DNA of 45,205 nt from Symsagittifera roscoffensis. Taxonomy: Eukaryota > Xenacoelomorpha > Acoela > Convolutidae. Position 1 is the first letter of the stretch; each line of letters starts with the position of its first letter. Location: positions 1 through 45,205 of the forward strand of contig NW_026971158.1 in the NCBI RefSeq assembly GCF_963678635.1. Reading direction: 5' to 3'. The position numbers and the translations under genes were made by a program. The notes beneath the pieces are model-generated. The model was not told where the DNA came from. It worked only from the letters and a program-made list of their open reading frames with translations, and searched no databases. Of the stretch, positions 31,350 to 41,453 are shown one piece after another.

Positions 31350-31570
31350 ACAAAGAAAAACCGTCCTATACTTCTGGCTACTTGGCTTGTTTTCTTCTAG
31401 AAGCTCGTAAAAGTTTTGTTTTCTTACTAATGCTGTCAGTGTTTTTTGTTTGTCACGGATCCTGAGCTCTGTGATCTTATGGCAACTGCCAAGCCGTACT
31501 ACCCAAGGACCGATTCAACTTTTTTTCATTGAACCTTATTTTTTTAGCCAGGCAAGAGCTCGATTGTGAA
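31350..31570 (-). pseudogene. C-terminal half of RNase H in relic B
   Basis: The minus strand reads RALAWLKK, stop, GSMKKS, stop, then WVVRLGSCHKITELRIRDKQ followed by LTALVRKQNFYELLEENK. This aligns in order with RALYWLKTYSMDQN, RWIFRLVGYHMIIEHRMGDK and NANGLSKKTEFHERLEQK of relic A. The N-terminal half of RNase H and the RT thumb are missing: the RT catalytic motif lies only about 60 bases away. Confidence 0.65.
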
Positions 31571-31599
31571 AGTTTTGTCTGACCTTACTATGTGAATTT

Positions 31600-32260
31600 C
31601 TAGGTTCGATCTTGCAATCACAACGTCATAAACGTACCAGATAATCAGGTATATGTACTATTTCACGTTACTTAGCTATTGGAACACTTAATTTTGAAAA
31701 GTGGCTCTCGCATTACACAATCCAAATGCCGTTCTCATCAACTGGAACAGTCCTAACTAAAATGCTAAAATTGTATTGTATTGGCCCTGCTCCCTAATCC
31801 CCGCGTCCTGAAAACATAGCTTCTCCTAATTTAGAGAGGTTTTATCAATGCGTAGGATTGGATATGCATCCTTTATCATAAAAGCATTCAAGTTGAGGAA
31901 ACCATAACAGAACCTGTGTTGCCCTCCTTTTTCTGAGCCTTGAGCATGACACAAGCACAGGGAGACTTAGATGTCTTGGTCACATCGTATTTAATCACCG
32001 TCTTATATTCTTTCAAACATGAATATGCTTTGTGTGACTTCAAGCTCGTCTATCGTTCTCTGCGATGTGAAGAGCTCTGTGCTATCTCTAGCTCGTGTTA
32101 TGCTACCTTTATGTGCTCAGATTTTACGAAATTATTTGCTCAGATATACGAATCCCCTGAGGGCTATCAATTCATTGTTCAAAGTTTTGCGATTGGGGTC
32201 CAATATTGGTAGGAATGGTTTAATTGCTGCTACTTCTGCTTCTTTAGGAAAATTGACTTA
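31600..32260 (-). pseudogene. Reverse transcriptase of relic B, catalytic motif altered
   Basis: The minus strand shows SKSPCACVMLKAQKKEG, FCYGFLNLNAFMIKDAYPIL (about 31845-31912), TAFGLCNARATFQ (31700-31740) and IIWYVYDVVIA, where the catalytic YVDD is YVYD (31625-31636), so the first catalytic Asp is lost. The part upstream of SPCAC has helical, charged stretches (EVAAIKPFLPILDPNRKTLN). Palm motifs are in order but need frame changes, and the RT ends early through deletion. The plus frame 31940-32212 is a shadow. Confidence 0.75.
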
Positions 32261-32661
32261 TTATACTGCTCATCGTTTGTCTCTGAGTTCCTTGAAAACA
32301 CTTTGAAAACATTTTCTCTAGTGTCTCAAAAACTCTTCCACCAGATTATTTTAGTTTTAAGGCCTCGGCTCTTGAGTACTCACTGTTTTTTTTCCGAATG
32401 TTCAACTACACAATCCAACACAGTCTGCTTTGATTGAGTGGGAAGCTTCTTCCCAAGTTAGCTGAGCTCTTGTTGTCCGGGCTGGGATCAGGACATTCAT
32501 GCCTATCGTTACCAAGTTTATTAAAAGTATCACTCTAAACGTGGCTATTCGATCACGATCTGTTTTAGACAAGCCTTTCGGTCTAGTTTTACTGGCACTC
32601 TGGCTTGGTTTATAGTCATTTTTTAGCACGTTTGTTTGCATAATTCCTATCTGCTAATCAC

Positions 32662-32825
32662 GATTGGGTAAGGGCGGTAGACTTTTGTGTAGTTTCCTAG
32701 TATCCATCTACCTTCTTCCCTCGTGGCCATTCTGAATATCCAAGTTATTCATGATTAGGTAAGGGCTGTAGACTTTTGTGTAGTGTCCTAGTATCCATCT
32801 AACTTCATCAGTCGTGGCCATTCTG
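32662..32825 (+). repeat. Tandem duplication of about 73 bp, 90-bp period
   Basis: Copies at 32662-32734 and 32752-32825 share AGACTTTTGTGTAGT, CCTAGTATCCATCTA and CGTGGCCATTCTG with only a few differences. It is the most similar repeat pair in the array, so it is a young duplication. Its sequence also appears at the right edges of other protease modules (near 33755, 34525 and 35530). Confidence 0.8.
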
Positions 32826-33109
32826 CTGTCAGTAACGTTTATCCGCTCTAGGTTTTAGCTTTGATTTCTAATCGTGCAGCTAGTCAGCCTATATGATCAA
32901 ATGAACTAAGGCGACCTCTGAAGGCTCTCTTATATTTTTTTCTAACAGTATCATCGAAATTACTTCACTCCTTCTCTAGTGGTTCAAAAACTCTTCGACT
33001 AGATTATATTAATTTTGAGGCCTCGGCTCTTGAGTACTTACTGTTATTTTCGGTATGTTCAACTACACATTCCAACACAGTCCTTTTCGATCGAGTGTGA
33101 AGCTTCTTC

Positions 33110-33743
33110 CTAAGTTAGCGAATCTTTTGCTGTTTGGGCTTGGGACAAAGCATTCATGCCTATCGTTTCCATATTTGTTAGAAGTAACACGCGAAACGTG
33201 GCTATTAGAGCTTGCTCTGTTTTTAAACAGCTTTTCGGTCCTTTAACATTGACGATCTGGCTTGATTTATCATCATTTTTTTGCCGGTTTTTATGCAAAC
33301 TTCCTATCTGTGAATTTGATTCGGGTAAATCGTGATAACGAAATTGAGCACAAACCACGCATCAGGTTGAGCTGATCGAATATATTCAATTTAATTCAAC
33401 TGGAAAGCCTACTATGAGGTACCTCACTCCCAATCGAATTGAGATACTCGGTGCCCTTCAAGCAGCTATACCCCTGGTTGGTACCTGCTCATTGACATGG
33501 CACAGACTGAGGTAACGGTATCTAGCAGTTTGTTGAATGGGAGCTGATCGCCTTGTGCGTCCAGTGTGTTTGCTTCCAGATCGGCATGACAGCTGAAATG
33601 GAAGCGGACTGCTTGAACATAATGCTAGGTCCCTTTTTGTCGAAACTTCGGTTCTTGTAGTGTGGGACAGATTCGACCCAGTTGATTGTTCGCTTTGTTA
33701 CATGGGCCAATAAAGAGATGTTAGTGACAGTAGTTTGCTTCAA
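33110..33743 (-). pseudogene. Third protease module of relic B, DTV active site
   Basis: Frame 33743-33522 gives TNISLLAHVTKRTINWVESV, which aligns with the lead-in of the 35.4-kb module (INIYRKAPVTNETTKWVERF). Just after it another frame reads PFNKLLDTVTSV: the catalytic triad is Asp-Thr-Val (33514-33522), so the Gly is lost by one base change. Frame 33358-33110 covers the C-terminal part. Confidence 0.6.
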
Positions 33744-34026
33744 GATTGGCTAAGGGCTGCAGACTTCGGATTTAATTTACTTTTAAGCTCCAGTTCTGAA
33801 GTATCTACTATTATTTCTTGTGAATTCAACTACATGTTCACACACATTCCGTTTTGAGTGAGTCTTGCTCCTAACCTAGCTAAATTCTTTTTCTTTGGGT
33901 TGGAAACAGAATTTTCCTGCCTATCATTACAAGGTTCGTTGAAATTTATCAACCTAAGTTTGGCTATGGATGCTGGATTTGACTTTAAACAGACTTTTTG
34001 TTTTACAAATATCAGCGCTCTGGCTT

Positions 34027-34081
34027 GATTTATCAGCATCCTTTTAATAGGATTTTTTTTATCAGCATCCTTTTAACAGGA
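34027..34081 (+). repeat. Small tandem duplication inside a protease module
   Basis: TTTATCAGCATCCTTTTAA occurs twice, about 29 bases apart, separated by TAGGATTTTT. It is a local event within the second module of relic B. Confidence 0.7.
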
Positions 34082-34877
34082 ATTTCTAATGGAGGTTTTG
34101 ATTCGGCTGAGGTTCGTCGCTTAGGTCGATCGTCAAAAAGATGTTGCTCATAAATCGGGCCTCAGAATGAACTGGTCAAATTCAACCGAGCTTCCTACAA
34201 TGTGCCGGCCTCCCAATTTTAATGAGATGCTCGGTGTCCTTTCAGTCACATAGATAGAACCCTGGTTGGCAGGAGCTGATAGAGATGACACTCACTACCG
34301 CACATTAAGCTTTTCTTAGACTGAGAGTTGCTTACTTTTCATATCCAGCATGGCGCTGCCAGATTGCCCCGATAGCTTGTCACACTGGCGCGACAAGGAT
34401 AATGTCCTGAATGGGTATGGTGTTACGAACGATTCAGCGAACATCCACTTATTATTGTTCTTTTGCGTTTGTGACAGGGGTTTGTGTGTATATGTTATCG
34501 TCATACACAGCCATCATTTTTGACTAAGGGCTGTAGCTATCCAAGTAGCGTCCGTTGACCTTCATTGGTCTTGGTCGTCGTGTTGCGTGTAAAGATCCTA
34601 TGCTCTATAATCTGGCTTTGTTTTTTTCCGCGCGAGTATCAGCAAAAATGTTCAGACAAATATTTGTCAATTCTGAAGGCTCACACAAAAAATTTTCATT
34701 ACTTGCTGAACCACTTGCAATAACACCGACAATGTTTTACTCCGTTCTCTAGTGATTCCGAAACTCCTCCAGGAGATTTCAGTGATTTTCGGCCCTGGGC
34801 TCTTGAGTACTCACTGATTTTATCCGGTGTGTTCAACTACACATTCAAACAGTGAAAGTTTTGAGTTAGTGTGATAT

Positions 34878-35500
34878 TTAATTCTGAATTATATGAGTTT
34901 TTGTAATTCGAGTTGAAAACAGGATGTTCATGTCTATCGTTACAAAGTTCGTTGAATCACTCATCCTAAACGTGGTTATAAGAAAATGATCTGATTTTAA
35001 ACAGAAAAATTGGTCTGGGAATATCGGCACTCTGGCTTGATCTACCATCACCCTAATAACGAGTTTGTTTTCACACATTCTATTGGGTCGAATAATTCGG
35101 ATCAACCCGTTGTTCAGGTCGATCGTGATAACAAAGTTGCGCACAAATTGCGCATTAGAATGAGCTGGTCAATTATGTCCATTTTTGTCGCAACTAAAAA
35201 AGCTCATCTGATGTTCCGTTCTCCCAATTGCAAAAAGATGGTTTGTGTCCTTTCGGTCAAGAAGAAAGAATTCTGGTTGGAAGCAGACCACCGGTATCTA
35301 TCAGTCTTTTGAATGGGAGCTGCTTGCCCTGATTGTCCAGTATTAGCGCTGACAGATCAGCCTGACAGCTAAGACGGAGATAGTCCTGCATGAGCATGAC
35401 GTTAAATCCGTATCGTCGAAGCTACAGTTCCTTTTGTCCATAAAACGTTCGACCCATTTGGTGGTTTCGTTTGTGACAGGTGCCTTCCTGTAGATATTAA
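34878..35500 (-). pseudogene. Best-preserved protease module of relic B
   Basis: This module shows the lead-in TNETTKWVERFMDKRNCSFD, then CQADLSALILDNQGKQLPF, KRLIDTGGLLPTRI with an intact Asp-Thr-Gly, and in another frame MRNFVITIDLNNGLIRI followed by NRMCENKLVIRVMVDQARV. This is the retropepsin order: active-site loop, then the C-terminal strand block. It is the clearest active site of the family in the window, but a frame change between active site and C-terminus breaks it. Confidence 0.7.
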
Positions 35501-35776
35501 TTTCATCACCGCTCATCGAAGATTGGGTAGGGACTATAGTATCCTTCTACATTCATAAGTCTTGGCCGTCATGTTGTGATTAAGGACCATCCGATCTAGA
35601 ATCTAATTTTGTTTTGTTTCCGCACAAGTAGAAATACAGATGTCAAAATGAACCAAATGGATTTTTGTAGGCTCAGTCAAGTTATCTTTTACGCCAATGA
35701 TTTTACTTTACTCATTTATCTAGTCATTCCGAACCTCTTCCACGAAATTTATTAAATTTTCAGTCATCATTTTTTG

Positions 35777-36500
35777 TTACTTCTCTATCTTCGCAGTTTT
35801 TTGCATGGTATTTAGTTTCTCACGCAGTTTCGCGTTTTCTAGGTCTGACTTTGCCCATTCCTTTTGCTTCAAACCAGCGATACTTCTTTCTTTCCCTGGA
35901 TCATTCATTTCACGCCCACGATTGGAGTTTGCTCCAGTTTGCTCGAGCCTCGTTGGTTTTTCATCAGCTACTGAACCCCAAAACTGAGTACAGTTTGATT
36001 TGAAGTGTCCCTTGAGTTTGCAGAAGAAATCTAGCGGGCTGTTTTTCATTATGAGTCCTGTCACATACCCTTCATGGTCCTCATATGTCTCGTCTACACC
36101 GTCAAGAAAGTGGCAAATGGCATTCATCCTTCGTTTATAATTGGGATGAGCTGACACCTGATGGCCTATGGATCAATATTTAGCACATGATCTTCTTTAT
36201 CCAAATCATATCGATGTTTATGTCATCTGAAGCCAGTGCGTTATTTATATTTTCAAACTAGAATTGCCAAACTTATTGTTTACAGTTTTCCGCTCTCCAG
36301 TCGCTTAGTAAGTATGCCCGCAGTTTCAAGCGCAATTCATCTGGTGTGGATAATGTTAAGTGAGAAACAATATTGGTCTTCAGTTCGTCAATTCTCTTCC
36401 GAACAAAATTCTAGAAGCTATGACAAAATTCCTTACTTGAATTATTTTGTCAGGCTTACTCCTCTTTCTCAATAGCTCGAAGTCTCCCAGAAACTTGTTG
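35777..36500 (-). pseudogene. Gag nucleocapsid end of relic B
   Basis: Frame 36157-35777 (126 codons) reads MNAICHFLDGVDETYEDHEG, then FFCKLKGHFKSNCTQFWG, a zinc knuckle C-X4-H-X4-C core whose first Cys is replaced by Asp. It ends in a charged probable helix (KEWAKSDLENAKLREKLNTM). Upstream, in another frame near 36.33 kb, is TPDELRLKLRAYLLSDWRAE, which matches PEELRLKSR in relic A. Gag nucleocapsid binds the element RNA. The plus frames at 35805-35987 and 36236-36475 are shadows. Confidence 0.7.
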
Positions 36501-38977
36501 TGTTACTCGTCGTCTCTTTTCGCATCTTCTCGAGCTTCACCTTCACCGCATTTTTTGCACTTCGGAGTAGAGTCAGTTTTTCAGTGATAACAACTAACTA
36601 TTATAGCACCAAAACGTAATTTTTTTCCCAATCGCTCAAACCTGGTTGTACAAGCCTCTAACATGTTCCAACGTATGGAAAAATCCGAAGTTTGGAGTGT
36701 ATGTTTTGCTAACGGGAAATGTTTTGTTCATTGTTCGTCTGCCGAAGAAGAATATAATCCAAGTTAAAGTGATAGAGTGATGAAGATGTATCATCCTTGC
36801 CCATTTAAAAAGAGTTTTGAAAAAATGAGTTGTGACTTTTCAATGAGCAAATCATTTGAACAATAGGTGAGTAAATATCAATCTGTAGTTGGCATTGCCT
36901 GATTGGAAGGTTTAACAGCCAAAAACTAGTTTTTTTTGAAAAATTGATCAATTTAAAAATGAATGCTACAAATATCCTGAACGAAAAATGGATCATTCAC
37001 GGCTTTGCTCTGAAGTGGCAGGTCTCGTTCAATCTTTTTGGAATTCTTTCTCACTTAGTTCTTATTAAACTTGTTTTACGCGTCCTACTTTTTATTTATT
37101 CCGAGTAGTTTTTTTATACTAAAGGAAGGCAAAGCTTACAAAGGCACACACTTTTTTGGCCAACCACAACAAACTTGATTAGTCACATCGATTTCTGCTA
37201 TCATTAATAAGTTACTGCTGCTTTTTTTGATCACCACCAGGTTTAAAATTGTACAAGTCTCGATAAATTGCCAATGTTGCTTTTAGTATGCTTTCCTCAA
37301 ATTAAAAACCCCAAATTAACGAAATCCATGACAAAATTGGTTTCGTGTGTGTGTGTGCGTTCTTTTGAAGTCGCACTCCTAGACATTTTATTTTGAATGT
37401 GCTGCGATTGCCCGAGCTGTATACTAAGTTAAATACTAACCTCTGATCAAAAGTTCATCCGAGCAAAATCTCTCCAGAATTTCAATATTTGGACAGTCCA
37501 AGTGCATGGAAACAACTAACGATCTTCTCATGTGAGTGTATTGAACATAAAACCCTCATCCATGTCTTCTTCTAAGTGTACCAATATTGACCGAACCGTT
37601 CCCCAAAGTAGGTCGAGGCAAGCAAACAGCCAAAAAAAAAAATGTTCAAGTATTTTGATAAGCCCTATCTAGTATCCAAAGTTTATCGCGAATTTTTTTT
37701 GTCAACTGGTCCATTTACTCCTATTTAATATGTTCATAAGTTACTCAACCTTTTGTTTTTTTTCTAAATGTCTCTGGAGTATCTAGTTTATCTCGGAGGG
37801 TATCTCTGGGTTTCACTGAGAAGTGTTGTTAGGAGGACTTATTTACTGCATAGCGTTACTTCAGGGGGTAATCACGACTCCTAGTTTTTTTTTTATTGTT
37901 CATCACATTTTAACTAGGGATAGTTAATTTGTTGCATATTTACTTCTAGAGACTTTTTCCTTGGGTTCCTCAATTTTTCCAAAATTGTTTTCTTTCCTTT
38001 CAAGAGGTCTATAGTCTGTATCAAACGAACCTAAGACAAGTTAAGCTTACTTTCGGACGGTTCCTTCTGACTACTTTTCCTAAGAACTTCCTAGAATTTC
38101 TCAATTTGGAGAGTTCTAAAGGTGCTTAAATCACCTCAGAGGCTTACTTCGGAGGGTTCCACAATTTTCAAAAAAAAATCAGATGTTTTTGCCTCGAAAA
38201 AGCTTCCTAAGTGCCTAAACCAAGGTTAGTTGAACCAGTCAACATTCTTTGAAGAACAGATTTTGAAATTTTCTGAAACTTTTTTCTACTCCGAGCGTTC
38301 TTCAAACGTGGACCCTCCAAAAAAACAAAAAATCTTTAAAAAAATTATTCAAATATTACAGGTTGAAAACGCGTACAGTTCACGAAAAAGCTCATTGTAC
38401 AAATTTGAACCCGATCTGATAATTTTTGAGAAATCATCAAAATTGCGTTCACACTTCATGCTTTTTTCACTATGTATAAAGATTTTTGATTTTTTTCGCA
38501 ATGCTCTTTGAAAGCGCTCAACATCAATTGTAACAAATGAAGTAACCGTGTACAGTAATTGAATAACTCAAAAAATGGATTAAACTAGGTGTAGAAACAC
38601 GAAAACGATCAATTACTATCAAAATTGGAAACTCCAGATCCTTCCTTTTCCGAAATTAACATATCCAAATCTATTTACGTGTTCACGGAGCTACTGGGAG
38701 GGTTGCCTCAAAAAAGTTTTGTAATTAGGATCCTTCTGTTAACATCCTTCTAAAGCCAACACTTTATCGTTTTTTTTTTTCTGAAAAAACTGAGCAATTC
38801 ACTGTGCAGGCGCTTTTTTTCAATTCGGAGTTAAACTTTTGGTGTTATCAGAAGTATCGATATTTAGTGTTACAAACTATGGTCTTTTGGGTTCACTTTG
38901 AATACTAATTGTCGTATACATGACAATTATTTAAAAAAAGTTTAATAATTTCAATATATTCTAACTTCCACTCAAAA

Positions 38978-39004
38978 TTCCGAGTTAAAACTCCTAACTC
39001 GGAA
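38978..39004. other. Perfect inverted repeat, 10-bp arms
   Basis: TTCCGAGTTA and TAACTCGGAA flank a 7-base loop (AAACTCC). The stem is perfect and contains a CCGAG core, unusual in this AT-rich stretch. No T-run follows to suggest a terminator; function is unknown. Confidence 0.7.
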
Positions 39005-39366
39005 AATTGCAAACTTCAACCATCATTAGTTTGTTAAAACAGTACTCAAACGATACAAAAAATTTTATACCGATATTGTTCATGATGGCCGCTGTTGTTT
39101 CTTTTCGCCGCACTACCCTCCTGTCACCAGCATTTTCATCATTTACATTTTGAAATACTCAAACGCCACTCAACGGCCGATACTTACTCAGAGCAACAAA
39201 AACAATTGATTTCTCGATCATGAATGATATAAATCAATCTGAAAGATCAACATGTATAAAAGTGTAATCCATCTCGTCACATTATGTAAATTCTAATTTT
39301 TTTAAACTGTTTTTGTTGTTTTCGTTTTATTTTTTTTAAGCTGTTTTTTTTGTTCTTTTTCGGTCC

Positions 39367-39380
39367 AGCTGACGTCAGCT
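39367..39380. promoter_or_regulatory. 14-bp palindrome with a full CRE
   Basis: AGCTGACGTCAGCT is a perfect palindrome and contains TGACGTCA, the consensus site for CREB/ATF-type bZIP factors. It is an isolated GC-richer site in AT-rich DNA. No gene start is evident beside it, so a regulatory role is only inferred. Confidence 0.4.
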
Positions 39381-39773
39381 AATTTTCTTTATAAGGAACT
39401 AACCAGTTGATTTTGTTTTGTTCATAGGCTAACCAACGTCTTACATCTCTTATGTCGTCAGTCCAACAATTTTCACTCTATTTTCCTGTACATTTGAGAA
39501 GAACGAATTTTCACAGGGAAACGTGAATACCAATAAAAGTTCCCCAGAGAATGTGATAAACAGTAAAACATGGTAAAAACCGTAATCATAGATGTTAGTC
39601 ACGGTTATATACTGAATTATTTAGAGATGGAGTGACTTTTTCCTCTCCATCAATTGCTAAGGCACTGAAAGAACATAAAATATGGATTTATATAATTTAT
39701 GTTTGGGGTATTACAGTAGCTATGGAGGAAAAAAAATCTTATTAATTTTAGGGCCGGGCATCTAATTCATTTC

Positions 39774-39920
39774 TCACAGAGAGACAATGTTGTTATCTTC
39801 ACTTTTCCTCTGATCGAGAGGGATCAAATCAGTCCCGAATACGCCAACCACCTTCTGATTCCACAAGATTTTGTACTCAAGTCTCTTACCAAGCATTCGT
39901 GTCTTGTCCGGAGGCTTCAT
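39774..39920 (-). other. Short coding-like frame, 48 codons
   Basis: ATG at 39918-39920 to TGA 39774-39776. It reads MKPPDKTRMLGKRLEYKILW, then a VVGVFGTDLIPLDQ strand-turn-like stretch, and ends in acidic residues. Composition is strongly protein-like and GC is higher than in the flanks. It lies just left of relic D on the same strand and may be part of an element. Not recognised. Confidence 0.35.
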
Positions 39921-40097
39921 TTCATTATCTCAAGACATCTTCTTTTTTCTTGTAATTGAGTTTTTGTCGCGTTTACTGGGCTGTTTTGTATATGACATGC
40001 TGTATGGCGGTTTTTATAACTATCAGAATCTTCTCTATTTGAACTGAAACTAAGAGAAAAAAATGTAGCTCTAGCATATTATGACACTCCTTTCTGC

Positions 40098-40500
40098 CTA
40101 TTTTGTCAGATGAGAACGCTTAACGCCTTTTGCAACGTCCAAAGGTAGGTTTGGCCGTATATTCCATTGGAATGACACATTGTCATTGATGGCTTCGAAC
40201 TGTTCGTCTGAAGTTGTTTCTATTCGATGCTCTTTGTCTTTGAATACTGATTTGCTCACGTCTAATTCTTCCAGTGTGGGTCTTTTAGGAGATGCTATCA
40301 TTCGTTTTTGAACGAAGCGTTTTGCTTCGTCGAGATTTGATTTGCTTAAGTTGTTGTTATTTATTAGTTTTGCTTTGTAATTTACTTTACTTTTTCCATG
40401 ATCAACCTTTTCAAATATTTTCCTGTTCGTTTCTCAAGAGCGGGGCGTATCCAGACAGGTTTGTTTCCATCCACACTGGATTGTGATGGATCTTTCAACA
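40098..40500 (-). pseudogene. Protease-RT linker of relic D
   Basis: The frame 40433-40098 is open for 111 codons, including SKSNLDEAKRFVQKRMIAS, PKRPTLEELDVSKSVF and FQWNIRPNLPLDVAKG. Just upstream in another frame is SALLKDPSQSSVDGNKPVWI, which resembles the start of the linker in relic A (NPNSQSSVILGG). One frame change near 40.43 kb joins them. The segment is basic with no recognised domain. The plus frame 40292-40486 is a shadow. Confidence 0.5.
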
Positions 40501-40579
40501 AGGCACTCACTAGAGATTGAGATGTTTCATTTGTAAAAAAAATTGTTTCATTTGTTAACTACTTTCAGAGTTTCCTATC

Positions 40580-40730
40580 TTAAAAATCAAGTTCTTCATG
40601 TCAATCGTCACGTTGAAATTCCTGTTGGAGTTTTTGTACAACAATGAATTGACCTGACTTGTCTAAGTTTTCTACCAGCCGGAATCTCGACCAATTTTAT
40701 TTGCTCTACCTGTTTACTACTTAAACGGTT
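40580..40730 (-). pseudogene. Protease C-terminal block of relic D
   Basis: The minus strand gives RFRLVENLDKSGQFIVVQ and, one frame over, NRNFNVTIDMKNLIFK. These match FLVVEKLYGSDQFILV and VRNFDVMIDLNNGLIRI of relic A. The expected active site about 280 bases upstream (near 40.87 kb) reads EVSTVVP, so no DTG remains. Confidence 0.6.
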
Positions 40731-40915
40731 TCTCTTCCCAGAAATCGCAGCGCAGTATTTTCTTCGATGCTAGGTACACTCTCGAATTAAATTTTTGCTT
40801 AGTTTTTTGGGTTGCACGGTCAAGAAGGCTCAACTATATAGTAATATCTGGAACAACGGTCGATACCTCTGTAACTAAAGATAGTTCATATCTGCTTCAT
40901 CGAGTATCACATAGT

Positions 40916-41098
40916 TTAACAACCAATTGCCTCGCCTTTAGTTATCACCAATCTACGCTGATCAACATGACTTAATGCGGCGCATGGGCTTTCGTATATC
41001 TGCCGCTGATCATCGTGGTCTTCGCTTCTCTCGTTCTCTATAAAAGTCCTCTCAAAGCTTTTGAAGCAGTGATCGGACTTTGAACATCGAGGTTTCAT
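40916..41098 (-). pseudogene. Charged frame upstream of the relic D protease
   Basis: A 60-codon frame (KPRCSKSDHCFKSFERTF, then ENERSEDHDDQRQIYESP) lying between nucleocapsid and protease of relic D, where relic A has its helical linker and protease lead-in. It is rich in Asp, Glu, Arg and Lys. No direct match could be aligned by eye. Confidence 0.35.
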
Positions 41099-41453
41099 TG
41101 CTCTGTTTGCCTAGTTTCCTCACTAAGTTGCTCGCAGTAACTGTTTTTATTGACATGATTCTGTATCCAATTTTTTTATCCTTTCTGGTTTTTATGTCAA
41201 TTTTTTCATCGACATCTGGCTACTACGGAGTTTGAGAATGCCATTCGCTTTGGAATTTTTCTCGCCACAGATTGACATTCATTTTTCCTTGTTATGCCTA
41301 TATATCTCGGCTTATAGTTTTAATTTGAATTCTCAGATCACCAAGATGTGTTTAATTTTAGGGATTGTGTCAGCAGCTGCTCTGTCCAATTTTTTTTCGA
41401 GGATTATCATTATAGATCCTCTGATGAATCGCATCTAGCTCTCCCACGTTAAT

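Larger units (their letters stand above)
32300..35770 (-). repeat. Tandem array of about four protease modules in relic B
   Basis: The marker CGGCTCTTGAGTACTCACTG occurs in similar form at about 32360, 33020 and 34797, with a weaker copy near 33785. Each is followed by GTTCAACTACACATTCCAAC, a CTATCGTTACCAAGTT block, TCTGGCTTGATTTATC and the rest of a protease module. In the rightmost module the minus strand reads ADLSALILDNQGKQLPFKRL then IDTGGL (DTG 35290-35298), and NFVITIDLNNGLIRI near 35.1 kb. Modules are 0.65-1.0 kb, have independent deletions, and lie head to tail between gag and RT. Confidence 0.75.
31032..36560 (-). mobile_element. Relic B: second copy of the relic A retroelement family
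   Basis: Read right to left: gag end with nucleocapsid (36.5-35.78 kb), a tandem array of protease modules (35.77-32.3), RT (32.26-31.61) and the C-terminal half of RNase H (31.57-31.35). Motifs match relic A closely (DLNNGLIRI, FGLCNA, PDELRLK), so it is the same Ty3/gypsy family on the same strand. Many stops, frameshifts and deletions make it non-functional. The fourfold protease array is unlike relic A, which has one protease between gag and RT. No terminal repeats were recognised. Confidence 0.8.
36600..39760. other. AT-rich stretch without a supportable gene
   Basis: A GT microsatellite lies at about 37345-37360. Loose repeats of a TTCGGAGGGTTCC-type motif occur near 38050, 38150 and 38695. 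A plus frame at 38230-38511 is Lys/Phe/Ser-rich and has no ATG; it may be noise. The hairpin and palindrome in this stretch are listed separately. Confidence 0.45.

Noticed and set aside
31940-32306. Plus-strand frames of 90 and 95 codons
   Set aside because: They lie opposite the RT lead-in of relic B, whose motifs are on the minus strand.
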